This document shows, one piece after another, positions 40,842-52,537 of a DNA stretch of 64,000 bases. The DNA is from Ptiloglossa arizonensis (taxonomy: Eukaryota; Arthropoda; Insecta; Hymenoptera; Colletidae). Below the pieces are notes generated by a model. The model was not told the DNA's origin, ran no database searches, and saw only the letters and a program-made list of their open reading frames with translations. The stretch lies in the NCBI RefSeq assembly GCF_051014685.1, contig NW_027478385.1:7874001-7938000 (forward strand). Direction: 5' to 3'. Numbering within the stretch: position 1 is the stretch's first letter; each line of letters begins with the position of its first letter. The translations under genes and the position numbers were made by a program.

Positions 40842-42079
40842 GCTAAGAAATTGTTGAGAAGACAACAAATTTTTCGCTCTTCTGCTGCTCCACACGCTTA
40901 ACCAGAATGGCCCAGGGAAAAAATACACATACCGTTGTAATCGGGCGAGTTTCTACTTTCAGATTCAATAGGAATTTTTGGGTTAGGTCAATCCGTTCGC
41001 GACATATGGGAGTTTGAAGCTAAGAAATGGTTGAGAAGACAACAAATTTTTCGCAATTCTGCTGCTCCAAACGCTTAACCAGAATGGCCTAGGGAAAAAA
41101 TACACATACGGTTGTAATCGGGCGAGTTTCTACTTTCAGATGCAATAGGAATTTTTGGGTTAGGTCAATCCGTTCGCGAGATATGGGAGTTTGAATCCAA
41201 GAAATGGTTGAGAAGGCAAAAAATTTTTCGCAATTCTGCTGCTCCAAACGCTTAACCAGAATGGCCTAGGGAAAAAATACACATACCGTTGTAATCGGGC
41301 GAGTTTCTACTTTCAGATGCAACAGGAATTTTTGGGTTAGGTCAATCCGTTCGCGAGATATGGGAGTTTGAAGCCTAGAAATGGTTGAGAAGGCAAAAAA
41401 ATTACGCAATTCTGCTGCTCCAAACGCTTAACCAGAATGGCCTAGGGAATAAATACACATACCGTTGTAATCGGGCGAGTTTCTACTTTCAGATGCAGTA
41501 GGAATTTTTGGGTTAGGTCAATCCGTTCGCGAGATATGGGACATTGAAGCTAAGAAATGGTTGAGAAGACAACAAATTTTTCGCAATTCTGCTGCTCCAA
41601 ACGCTTAACCAGAATGGCCTAGGGAAAAAATACACATACGGTTGTAATCGGGCGAGTTTCTACTTTCAGATGCAATAGGAATTTTTGGGTTAGGTCAATC
41701 CGTTCGCGACATATGGGAGTTTGAAGCTAAGAAATGGTTGAGAAGACAACAAATTTTTCGCACTTCTGCTGCTCCAAACGCTTAACCAGAATGGCCCAGG
41801 GGAAAAATACACATACCGTGGTAATCGGGCGAGATTCTACTTTCAGAGGCAATAGGAATTTTTGGGTTAGGTCAATCCTTTCGCGAGATATGGGACATTG
41901 AAACTAAGAAATGGTTGAGAAGACAACAAATTTTTCGCACTTCTGCTGCTCCAAACGCGTAACCAGAATGGCCTAGGAAAAAAATACCCATACCGTTGTA
42001 ATCGGACAAGTTTCTACTTTCAAATGCAATAGGAATTTTTGGGTTAGGCCAATCCGTTCGCGAGATATGAGAGTTTGAA
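40842..42079 (+). repeat. 7-monomer HOR unit in A2, copy 2 (1,238 bp)
   Basis: This is the direct tandem partner. 'tcaatcctttcgcg' lies at 40,634 in copy 1 and 41,872 here. Small differences are visible: 'gttcgagag' near 40,114 in copy 1 against 'gttcgcgag' here, and 'gacatcgaag' near 40,303 against 'gacattgaag'. The match ends near 42,079, where 'gtttgaaactaag' replaces 'gtttgaagctaag'. Confidence 0.8.
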
Positions 42080-42314
42080 ACTAAGAAATGGTTGAGAAGA
42101 CAACAAATTTTTCGCAATTCTGCTGCTCCAAACGCTTAACCAGAATGGCCCAGGGAAAAAATACACATACCGTTGTAATCGGGCGGGTTTCTACTTTCAG
42201 ATTCAATAGGAATTTTTGGGTTAGATCAATCCGTCCGCGAGATATGGGATATTGAAGCTAAGAAATGGTTGAGAAGACAACAAATTTTTCGCAATTCTGC
42301 TGCTCCAAACGCTT

Positions 42315-43248
42315 AACCAGAATGGCCTAGGGGAAAATTACACGTACCGTTGTAATCGGGCGAGTTTCTACTTTCAAATGCAATAGGAATTTTTGGGTTA
42401 GGTCAATCCGTTCGCGACATATGGGAGTATGAAGCTAAGAAATGGTTGAGAAGACAACAAATTTTTCGCAATTCTGCTGCTCCAAACGCTTAACCAGAAT
42501 GGCCTAGAGAAAAAATGCACGTACCGTTGTAATCGGGCGAGTTTCTACTTTCAAATGCAATAGGAATTTTTGGGTTAGGTCAATCCGTTCGCGAGATATG
42601 GGTGTTTGAATCTAAGAAATGGTTGAGAAGACAACAAATTTTTCGCACTTCTGCTGCTCCAAACGCTTAACCAGAGTGGCCCAGGGAAAAAATACACATA
42701 CCGTTGTAATCGCGCGAGTTTCTACTTTCAGATGCAGTAGGAATTTTTGGGTTAGGTCAATCCGTTCGCGAGATATGGGAGTTTGAAGCCAAGAAATGGT
42801 TGAGAAGGCAAAAAATTTTTCGCAATTCTGCTGCTCCAAACGCTTAACCAGAATGGCCTCAAGGAAAAATACACGTTTCGTTGTAATCGGGCGAGTTTCT
42901 ACTTTCAAATGCAATAGGAATTTTTGGGTTAGGCCAATCCGTTCGCGCGATATGGGAGTTTGAAGCCAAGAAATGGTTGAGAAGGCAAAAAATTTTTCGC
43001 AATTCTGCTGCTCCAAACGCTTAACCAGAATGGCCTAGGGAATAAATACGCATACGGTTGTAATCGGGCGAGTTTCTACTTTCAGATGCAACAGGAATTT
43101 TTGGGTTAGGTCAATCCGTTCGCGAGATATGGGCGTTTGAAGCCAAGAAATGGTTGAGAAGGCAAAAAAATTACGCAATTCTGCTGCTCCAAACGCTTAA
43201 CCAGAATGGCCTAGGGAATAAATACACATACCGTTGTAATCGGGCGAG
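42315..43248 (+). repeat. Segment duplicated at 1,769 bp, copy 1
   Basis: About 930 bp (five monomers) including 'ggggaaaattacacg', 'cctagagaaaaaatgcacg', 'gatatgggtgtttgaatc', 'agagtggcccaggg' and the divergent 'gcctcaaggaaaaatacacg' monomer recur 1,769 bp (ten monomers) downstream. The right edge is where 'gggcgagattctac' faces 'gggcgagtttctaattt'. Confidence 0.75.
42876..42892 (+). other. Perfect CENP-B-box core, copy 1
   Basis: The 17-mer tTTCGttgtAatCGGGc matches all nine core positions of nTTCGnnnnAnnCGGGn and also shares TTCGTTG with the human box. It lies in the most divergent monomer of the window, where 'acacgtttcg' replaces the usual 'acacataccg' and 'cctcaaggaaa' replaces 'cctagggaaa'. 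The ordinary monomer has 'accgttgtaatcgggc' here, which scores 7 of 9. Confidence 0.55.
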
Positions 43249-44083
43249 ATTCTACTTTCAGAGGCAATAGGAATTTTTGGGTTAGGTCAATCCTTTCGCG
43301 AGATATGGGACATTGAAACTAAGAAATGGTTGAGAAGACAACAAATTTTTCGCACTTCTGCTGCTCCAAACGCGTAACCAGAATGGCCTAGGAAAAAAAT
43401 ACCCATACCGTTGTAATCGGACAAGTTTCTACTTTCAAATGCAATAGGAATTTTTGGGTTAGGCCAATCCGTTCGCGAGATATGAGAGTTTGAAACTAAG
43501 AAATGGTTGAGAAGACAACAAATTTTTCGCAATTCTGCTGCTCCAAACGCTTAACCAGAATGGCCCAGGGAAAAAATACACATACCGTTGTAATCGGGCG
43601 AGTTTCTACTTTCAGATTCAATAGGAATTTTTGGGTTAGATCAATCCGTCCGCGAGATATGGGATATTGAAGCTAAGAAATGGTTGAGAAGACAACAAAT
43701 TTTTCGCAATTCTGCTGCTCCAAACGCTTAACCAGAATGGCCTAGGGAAAAAATACACATACGGTTGTAATCGGGCAAGTTTCTACTTTCAGATGCAATA
43801 GGAATTTTTGGGTTAGGTCAATCCGTCCGCGAGATATGGGATATTGAAGCTAAGAAATGGTTGAGAAGACAACAAATTTTTCGCAATTCTGCTGCTCCAA
43901 ACGCTTAACCAGAATGGCCTAGGGAAAAAATACACATACGGTTGTAATCGGGCGAGTTTCTACTTTCAGATGCAGTAGGAATTTTTGCGTTAGGACAATC
44001 CGTTCGCGAGATATGGGACTTTGAATCTAGGAAATGGTTGACAAGACAACAAACTTTTCGCAATTCTGCTGCTCCAATCGCTT

Positions 44084-45017
44084 AACCAGAATGGCCTAGG
44101 GGAAAATTACACGTACCGTTGTAATCGGGCGAGTTTCTACTTTCAAATGCAATAGGAATTTTTGGGTTAGGTCAATCCGTTCGCGACATATGGGAGTATG
44201 AAGCTAAGAAATGGTTGAGAAGACAACAAATTTTTCGCAATTCTGCTGCTCCAAACGCTTAACCAGAATGGCCTAGAGAAAAAATGCACGTACCGTTGTA
44301 ATCGGGCGAGTTTCTACTTTCAAGTGCAATAGGAATTTTTGGGTTAGGTCAATCCGTTCGCGAGATATGGGTGTTTGAATCTAAGAAATGGTTGAGAAGA
44401 CAACAAATTTTTCGCACTTCTGCTGCTCCAAACGCTTAACCAGAGTGGCCCAGGGAAAAAATACACATACCGTTGTAATCGCGCGAGTTTCTACTTTCAG
44501 ATGCAGTAGGAATTTTTGGGTTAGGTCAATCCGTTCGCGAGATATGGGAGTTTGAAGCCAAGAAATGGTTGAGAAGGCAAAAAATTTTTCGCAATTCTGC
44601 TGCTCCAAACGCTTAACCAGAATGGCCTCAAGGAAAAATACACGTTTCGTTGTAATCGGGCGAGTTTCTACTTTCAAATGCAATAGGAATTTTTGGGTTA
44701 GGCCAATCCGTTCGCGCGATATGGGAGTTTGAAGCCAAGAAATGGTTGAGAAGGCAAAAAATTTTTCGCAATTCTGCTGCTCCAAACGCTTAACCAGAAT
44801 GGCCTAGGGAATAAATACGCATACGGTTGTAATCGGGCGAGTTTCTACTTTCAGATGCAACAGGAATTTTTGGGTTAGGTCAATCCGTTCGCGAGATATG
44901 GGCGTTTGAAGCCAAGAAATGGTTGAGAAGGCAAAAAAATTACGCAATTCTGCTGCTCCAAACGCTTAACCAGAATGGCCTAGGGAATAAATACACATAC
45001 CGTTGTAATCGGGCGAG
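44084..45017 (+). repeat. Segment duplicated at 1,769 bp, copy 2
   Basis: This is the second copy of the five-monomer segment above. The one difference I noticed is 'ttcaagtgcaatagg' near 44,320 against 'ttcaaatgcaatagg' in copy 1. It carries the second perfect CENP-B-box core. Confidence 0.75.
44645..44661 (+). other. Perfect CENP-B-box core, copy 2
   Basis: This is the same 17-mer, 1,769 bp downstream, carried by the duplicated five-monomer segment. It therefore reflects one mutational origin plus a duplication, not two independent gains. Confidence 0.55.
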
Positions 45018-45129
45018 TTTCTAATTTCAGACGCAGCAGGAATTTTGGGATTAGGTCAATCCGTTCGCGAGATATGGGAGTTTGAAGCCATGAAATGGTT
45101 GAGAAGGCAAAAAATTTTTCTCAATTCTG

Positions 45130-46790
45130 CTGCTCCAAACGCTTAACCAGGATGGCCTAGGGAAAAAAGACACATACCGTTGTAATCGCGCGAGTTTCTA
45201 CTTTCAGATGCAATAGGAATTTTTGGGTTAGGTCAATCCGTTCGCGAGATATGGGAGTTTGAATCCAAGAAATGGTTGAGAAGGCAAAAAATGTTTCGCA
45301 ATTCTGCTGCTCCAAACGCTTAACCAGAATGGCCTAGGGAAAAAATACACATACCGTTGTAATCGGGCGAGTTTCTACTTTCAGATGCAACAGCAATTTT
45401 TGGGTTAGGTCAATCCGTTCGCGAGATATGGGAGTTTGAAGCCTAGAAATGGTTGAGAAGGCAAAAAAATTACGCAATTCTGCTGCTCCAAACGCTTAAC
45501 CAGAATGGCCTAGGGAAAAAATACACATACCGTTGTAATCGGGCGAGTTTCTACTTTCAGATGCAGTAGGAATTTTTGGGTTAGGTCAATCCGTTCGCGA
45601 GATATGGGACATTGAAGCTAAGAAATGGTTGAGAAGACAACAAATTTTTCGCAATTCTGCTGCTCCAAACGCTTAACCAGAATGGCCTAGGGAAAAAATA
45701 CACATACGGTTGTAATCGGGCGAGTTTCTACTTTCAGATGCAATAGGAATTTTTGGGTTAGGTCAATCCGTTCGCGACATATGGGAGTTTGAAGCTAAGA
45801 AATGGTTGAGAAGACAACAAATTTTTCGCACTTCTGCTGCTCCAAACGCTTAACCAGAATGGCCCAGGGGAAAAATACACATACCATGGTAATCGGGCGA
45901 GATTCTACTTTCAGAGTCAATAGGAATTTTTGGGATAGGTCAATCCTTTCGCGAGATATGGGACATTGAAACTAAGAAATGGTTGAGAAGACAACAAATT
46001 TTTCGCACTTCTGCTGCTCCAAACGCGTAACCAGAATGGCCTAGGAAAAAAATACCCATACCGTTGTAATCGGACAAGTTTCTACTTTCAAATGCAATAG
46101 GAATTTTTGGGTTAGGCCAATCCGTTCGCGAGATATGAGAGTTTGAAACTAAGAAATGGTTGAGAAGACAACAAATTTTTCGCAATTCTGCTGCTCCAAA
46201 CGCTTAACCAGAATGGCCCAGGGAAAAAATACACATACCGTTGTAATCGGGCGAGTTTCTACTTTCAGATTCAACAGGAATTTTTGGGTTAGATCAATCC
46301 GTCCGCGAGATATGGGATATTGAAGCTAAGAAATGGTTGAGAAGACAACAAATTTTTCGCAATTCTGCTGCTCCAAACGCTTAACCAGAATGGCCTAGGG
46401 AAAAAATACACATACGGTTGTAATCGGGCAAGTTTCTACTTTCAGATGCAATAGGAATTTTTGGGTTAGGTCAATCCGTCCGCGAGATATGGGATATTGA
46501 AGCTAAGAAATGGTTGAGAAGACAACAAATTTTTCGCAATTCTGCTGCTCCAAACGCTTAACCAGAATGGCCTAGGGAAAAAATACACATACGGTTGTAA
46601 TCGGGCGAGTTTCTACTTTCAGATGCAGTAGGAATTTTTGCGTTAGGACAATCCGTTCGCGAGATATGGGACTTTGAATCTAGGAAATGGTTGACAAGAC
46701 AACAAACTTTTCGCAATTCTGCTGCTCCAATCGCTTAACCAGAATGGCCTAGGGGAAAATTACACGTACCGTTGTAATCGGGCGAGTTTC
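45130..46790 (+). repeat. Segment duplicated at 2,123 bp, copy 1
   Basis: About 1.66 kb recur 2,123 bp (12 monomers) downstream. Markers: 'atgtttcgc' at 45,291 and 47,414, 'ataccatggtaatcgg' near 45,882 and 48,005, 'agattcaacagg', 'gcgttaggacaatcc' and 'acaaacttttcgc'. 'ataccatggtaa' (an NcoI-type site) is private to these two copies as far as I saw. The duplicate pair is separated by about 460 bp of class B monomers. Confidence 0.75.
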
Positions 46791-47252
46791 CACTTTCAGA
46801 TGCAACAGGAATTTTTGGGTTAGGTCAATCCGTTCGCGAGATATGGGCGTTTGAAGCCAAGAAATGGTTGAGAAGGCAAAAAATTTTTCGCAATTCTGCT
46901 GCTCCAAACACTTAACCAGAATGGCCTAGGGAAGACATACACATACCGTTGTAATCGGGCGAGTTTCTACTTTCAGACGCAATAGGAATTTTTGGGTTAG
47001 GTCAATCCGGTCGCGAGATATGGGAGTTTGAAGCCATGAAATGGTTGAGAAGGCAAAAAATTTTTCGCAATTCTGCTGCTCCAAACGCTTAACCAGGATG
47101 GCCTAGGGAAAAAAGACACATACCGTTGTAATCGCGCGAGTTTCTACTTTCAGATGCAATAGGAATTTTTGGGTTAGGTCAATCCGTTTGCGAGATATGG
47201 GAGTTTGATGCCAAGAATTGGTTGAGAAGGCAAAAAATTTTTCGCAATTCTG

Positions 47253-48913
47253 CTGCTCCAAACGCTTAACCAGGATGGCCTAGGGAAAAAAGACACATAC
47301 CGTTGTAATCGCGCGAGTTTCTACTTTCAGATGCAATAGGAATTTTTGGGTTAGGTCAATCCGTTCGCGAGATATGGGAGTTTGAATCCAAGAAATGGTT
47401 GAGAAGGCAAAAAATGTTTCGCAATTCTGCTGCTCCAAACGCTTAACCAGAATGGCCTAGGGAAAAAATACACATACCGTTGTAATCGGGCGAGTTTCTA
47501 CTTTCAGATGCAACAGCAATTTTTGGGTTAGGTCAATCCGTTCGCGAGATATGGGAGTTTGAAGCCTAGAAATGGTTGAGAAGGCAAAAAAATTACGCAA
47601 TTCTGCTGCTCCAAACGCTTAACCAGAATGGCCTAGGGAAAAAATACACATACCGTTGTAATCGGGCGAGTTTCTACTTTCAGATGCAGTAGGAATTTTT
47701 GGGTTAGGTCAATCCGTTCGCGAGATATGGGACATTGAAGCTAAGAAATGGTTGAGAAGACAACAAATTTTTCGCAATTCTGCTGCTCCAAACGCTTAAC
47801 CAGAATGGCCTAGGGAAAAAATACACATACGGTTGTAATCGGGCGAGTTTCTACTTTCAGATGCAATAGGAATTTTTGGGTTAGGTCAATCCGTTCGCGA
47901 CATATGGGAGTTTGAAGCTAAGAAATGGTTGAGAAGACAACAAATTTTTCGCACTTCTGCTGCTCCAAACGCTTAACCAGAATGGCCCAGGGGAAAAATA
48001 CACATACCATGGTAATCGGGCGAGATTCTACTTTCAGAGTCAATAGGAATTTTTGGGTTAGGTCAATCCTTTCGCGAGATATGGGACATTGAAACTAAGA
48101 AATGGTTGAGAAGACAACAAATTTTTCGCACTTCTGCTGCTCCAAACGCGTAACCAGAATGGCCTAGGAAAAAAATACCCATACCGTTGTAATCGGACAA
48201 GTTTCTACTTTCAAATGCAATAGGAATTTTTGGGTTAGGCCAATCCGTTCGCGAGATATGAGAGTTTGAAACTAAGAAATGGTTGAGAAGACAACAAATT
48301 TTTCGCAATTCTGCTGCTCCAAACGCTTAACCAGAATGGCCCAGGGAAAAAATACACATACCGTTGTAATCGGGCGAGTTTCTACTTTCAGATTCAACAG
48401 GAATTTTTGGGTTAGATCAATCCGTCCGCGAGATATGGGATATTGAAGCTAAGAAATGGTTGAGAAGACAACAAATTTTTCGCAATTCTGCTGCTCCAAA
48501 CGCTTAACCAGAATGGCCTAGGGAAAAAATACACATACGGTTGTAATCGGGCAAGTTTCTACTTTCAGATGCAATAGGAATTTTTGGGTTAGGTCAATCC
48601 GTCCGCGAGATATGGGATATTGAAGCTAAGAAATGGTTGAGAAGACAACAAATTTTTCGCAATTCTGCTGCTCCAAACGCTTAACCAGAATGGCCTAGGG
48701 AAAAAATACACATACGGTTGTAATCGGGCGAGTTTCTACTTTCAGATGCAGTAGGAATTTTTGCGTTAGGACAATCCGTTCGCGAGATATGGGACTTTGA
48801 ATCTAGGAAATGGTTGACAAGACAACAAACTTTTCGCAATTCTGCTGCTCCAATCGCTTAACCAGAATGGCCTAGGGGAAAATTACACGTACCGTTGTAA
48901 TCGGGCGAGTTTC
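47253..48913 (+). repeat. Segment duplicated at 2,123 bp, copy 2
   Basis: This is the second copy of the segment above. It restores 'gggttaggtcaatcc' near 48,055 where copy 1 has 'gggataggtcaatcc'. The match ends near 48,913, where 'ttctactttcaaatg' faces 'ttccactttcagatg'. Confidence 0.75.
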
Positions 48914-51124
48914 TACTTTCAAATGCAATAGGAATTTTTGGGTTAGGTCAATCCGTTCGCGACATATGGGAGTATGAAGCTAAGAAATGGTTGAGAAGAC
49001 AACAAATTTTTCGCAATTCTGCTGCTCCAAACGCTTAACCAGAATGGCCCAGGGAAAAAATACACATACCGTTGTAATCGCGCGAGTTTCTACTTTCAGA
49101 TGCAGTAGGAATTTTTGGGTTAGGTCAATCCGTTCGCGAGATATGGGACATTGAAGCTAAGAAATTGTTGAGAAGACAACAAATTTTTCGCTCTTCTGCT
49201 GCTCCACACGCTTAACCAGAATGGCCTAGGGAAAAAATACACATACGGTTGTAATCGGGCGAGTTTCTGCTTTCAGATGCAATAGGAATTTTTGGGTTAG
49301 GTCAATCCGTTCGCGACATATGGGAGTTTGAAGCTAAGAAATGGTTGAGAAGACAACAAATTTTTCGCAATTCTGCTGCTCCAAACGCTTAACCAGAATG
49401 GCCTAGGGAAAAAATACACATACGGTTGTAATCGGGCGAGTTTCTACTTTCAGATGCAATAGGAATTTTTGGGTTAGGTCAATCCGTTCGCGAGATATGG
49501 GAGTTTGAATCCAAGAAATGGTTGAGAAGGCAAAAAATTTTTCGCAATTCTGCTGCTCCAAACGCTTAACCAGAATGGCCTAGGGAATAAATACGCATAC
49601 GGTTGTAATCGGGCGAGTTTCTAATTTCAGACGCAGCAGGAATTTTGGGATTAGGTCAATCCGTTCGCGAGATATGGGAGTTTGAAGCCATGAAATGGTT
49701 GAGAAGGCAAAAAATTTTTCGCAATTCTGCTGCTCCAAACGCTTAACCAGGGTGGCCTAGGGAAAAAAGACACATACCGTTGTAATCGCGCGAGTTTCTA
49801 CTTTCAGATGCAATAGGAATTTTTGGGTTAGGTCAATCCGTTCGCGAGATATGGGAGTTTGAATCCAAGAAATGGTTGAGAAGGCAAAAAATTTTTCGCA
49901 ATTCTGCTGCTCCAAACGCTTAACCAGAATGGCCTAGGGAAAAAATAAACATACCGTTGTAATCGGGCGAGTTTCTACTTTCAGATGCAATAGGTATTTT
50001 TGGGTTAGGTCAATCCGTTCGCGAGATATGGGAGTTTGAAGCCAAGAAATGGTTGATAAGGCAAAAAATTTTTCGCAATTCTGCGGCTCCTAACGCTTAA
50101 CCAGAATGGCCTAGGGAAGACATACACATACCGTTGTGATCGGGCGAGTTTCTACTTTCAGACGCAATCGGAATTTATGGGTTAGGTCAATCCGTTCGCG
50201 AGATATGGGAGTTTGAAGCCATGAAATGGTTGAGAAGGCAAAAAATTTTTAGCAATTCTGCTGCTCCAAACGCTTAACCAGGATGGCCTAGGGAAAAAAG
50301 GCACATACCGTTGTAATCGCGCGAGTTTCTACTTTCAGATGCAATAGGAATTTTTGGGTTAGGTCAATCCGTTCGCGAGATATGGGAGTTTGAATCCAAG
50401 AAATGGTTAGAAGGCAAACAATTTTTCGCAATTCTGCTGCTCCAAACGCTTAACCAGAATGGCCTAGGGAAAAAATACACATACCGTTGTAATCGGGCGA
50501 GTTTCTACTTTCAGATGCAACAGGAATTTTTGGGTTAGGTCAATCCGTTCGCGAGATATGGGAGTTTGAAGCCATGAAATGGTTGAGAAGGCAAAAAAAT
50601 TTCGCAATTCTGCTGCTGCAAACGCTTAACCAGTATGGCCTAGGGAATAAATACGCATACCGTTGTAATCGGGCGAGTTTCTAATTTCAGACGCAGCAGG
50701 AATTTTGGGGTTTGGCCAATCCGTTCGCGAGATATGGGACTTTGAAGCTAAGAAATGGTTGAGAAGGCAACAAATTTGTCGCAATTCTGCTGCTATAAAC
50801 GCTTAGCCAGAATGGGCTAGGGAAAAAATACGCATACCGTTGTAATCGGGCGAGTTTCTACTTTCAGATGCAACAGGAATTTTTGGGTTAGGTCAATCCG
50901 TTCGCGAGATATGGGCGTTTGAATCCAAGAAATGGTTGAGGAGGCAAAAAATTTTTCGCAATTCTGCTGCTCCAAACACTTAACCAGAATGGCCTAGGGA
51001 AGACATACACATACCGTTGTAATCGGGCGAATTTCTACTTTCAGACGCAATAGGAATTTTTGGTTAGGTCAATCCGTTCGCGAGATATGGGAGTTTGAAG
51101 CCATGAAATGGTTGAGAAGGCAAA

Positions 51125-52537
51125 AAAATTTCGCAATTCTGCTGCTCCAAACGCTTAACAAGAATGGCCTAGGGAATAAATACACATACCGTTGTAATCG
51201 GGCGAGTTTCTACTTTCAGATGCAACAGGAATTTTTGGGTTAGGTCAATCCGTTCGCGAGATATGGGAGTTTGAAGCCATGAAATGGTTGAGAAGGCAAA
51301 AAAATTTCGCAATGCTGCTGCTCCAAACGCTTAACCAGAATGGCCTAGGGAATAAATACGCATACCGTTGTAATCGGGCGAGTTTCTAATTTCAGACGCA
51401 GCAGGAATTTTGCGGTTTGGTCAATCCGTTCGCGAGATATGGGACTTTGAAGCTAAGAAATGGTTGAGAAGGCAACAAATTTTTCGCAATTCTGCTGCTC
51501 CAAACGCTTAACCAGAATGGCCTTGGGAAAAAATACACGTACCGCTGTAATCGGGCGAGTTTCTACTTTCAGATGCAATAGGTATTTTTGGGTTAGGTCA
51601 ATCCGTTCGCGAGATATGGGAGTTTGAAGCCAAGAAATGGTTGATAAGGCAAAAAATTTTTCGCAATTCTGCGGCTCCTAACGCTTAACCAGAATGGCCT
51701 AGGGAAGACATACACATACCGTTGTAATCGGGCGAGTTTCTACTTTCAGACGCAATAGGAATTTTTGGGTTAGGTCAATCCGTTCGCGAGATATGGGAGT
51801 TTGAAGCCATGAAATGGTTGAGAAGGCAAAAAATTTTTAGCAATTCTGCTGCTCCAAACGCTTAACCAGGATGGCCTAGGGAAAAAAGGCACATACCGTT
51901 GTAATCGCGCGAGTTTCTACTTTCAGATGCAATAGGAATTTTTGGGTTAGGTCAATCCGTTCGCGAGATATGGGAGTTTGAATCCAAGAAATGGTTGAGA
52001 AGGCAAAAAATTTTTCGCAATTCTGCTGCTCCAAACGCTTAACCAGAATGGCCTAGGGAAAAAATACACATACCGTTGTAATCGGGCGAGTTTCTACTTT
52101 CAGATGCAACAGGAATTTTTGGGTTAGGTCAATCCGTTCGCGAGATATGGGAGTTTGAAGCCATGAAATGGTTGAGAAGGCAAAAAAATTTCGCAATTCT
52201 GCTGCTGCAAACGCTTAACCAGTATGGCCTAGGGAATAAATACGCATACCGTTGTAATCGGGCGAGTTTCTAATTTCAGACGCAGCAGGAATTTTGGGGT
52301 TTGGCCAATCCGTTCGCGAGATATGGGACTTTGAAGCTAAGAAATGGTTGAGAAGGCAACAAATTTGTCGCAATTCTGCTGCTATAAACGCTTAGCCAGA
52401 ATGGGCTAGGGAAAAAATACGCATACCGTTGTAATCGGGCGAGTTTCTACTTTCAGATGCAACAGGAATTTTTGGGTTAGGTCAATCCGTTCGCGAGATA
52501 TGGGCGTTTGAATCCAAGAAATGGTTGAGGAGGCAAA
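51125..52537 (+). repeat. 8-monomer HOR unit in B2, copy 1 (1,413 bp)
   Basis: 'acgcttaacaagaatgg' at 51,151 and 'ttgataaggc' at 51,641 recur 1,413 bp later at 52,564 and 53,054. The unit also holds 'ctgctgctgcaaacgc' with 'ccagtatggcc' and 'caaatttgtcgc' with 'gctataaacgc', which match a segment about 1,589 bp upstream (near 50,611). Confidence 0.75.

Larger units (their letters stand above)
35020..49500 (+). repeat. Block A2: A-rich mosaic with B islands
   Basis: From about 35,020 to 36,480 the marker order of A1 returns (gctgatccaaacgc, tagcgagatatgg, ttgacaagac, aacaaattgttcgc, tcctttcgcg, gcgtaacc, agattcaatagg), matching about 21,080-22,720. After that, A and B segments alternate: B islands lie near 37,300-38,260, 39,960-40,190, 41,190-41,440, 42,780-43,230, 44,550-45,500 and 46,790-47,620. 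A2 carries private variants not seen in A1, such as 'gcgttaggacaatcc', 'acaaacttttcgc', 'ggggaaaattacacg', 'ggacaagtttc' and 'gggcgagattctac', so it has evolved apart from A1. Confidence 0.8.

Noticed and set aside
42612..43016. 134-codon frame as a possible repeat protein
   Set aside because: The 59-residue periodicity equals the satellite monomer, and no start context, promoter or codon bias sets it apart from neighbouring monomers.
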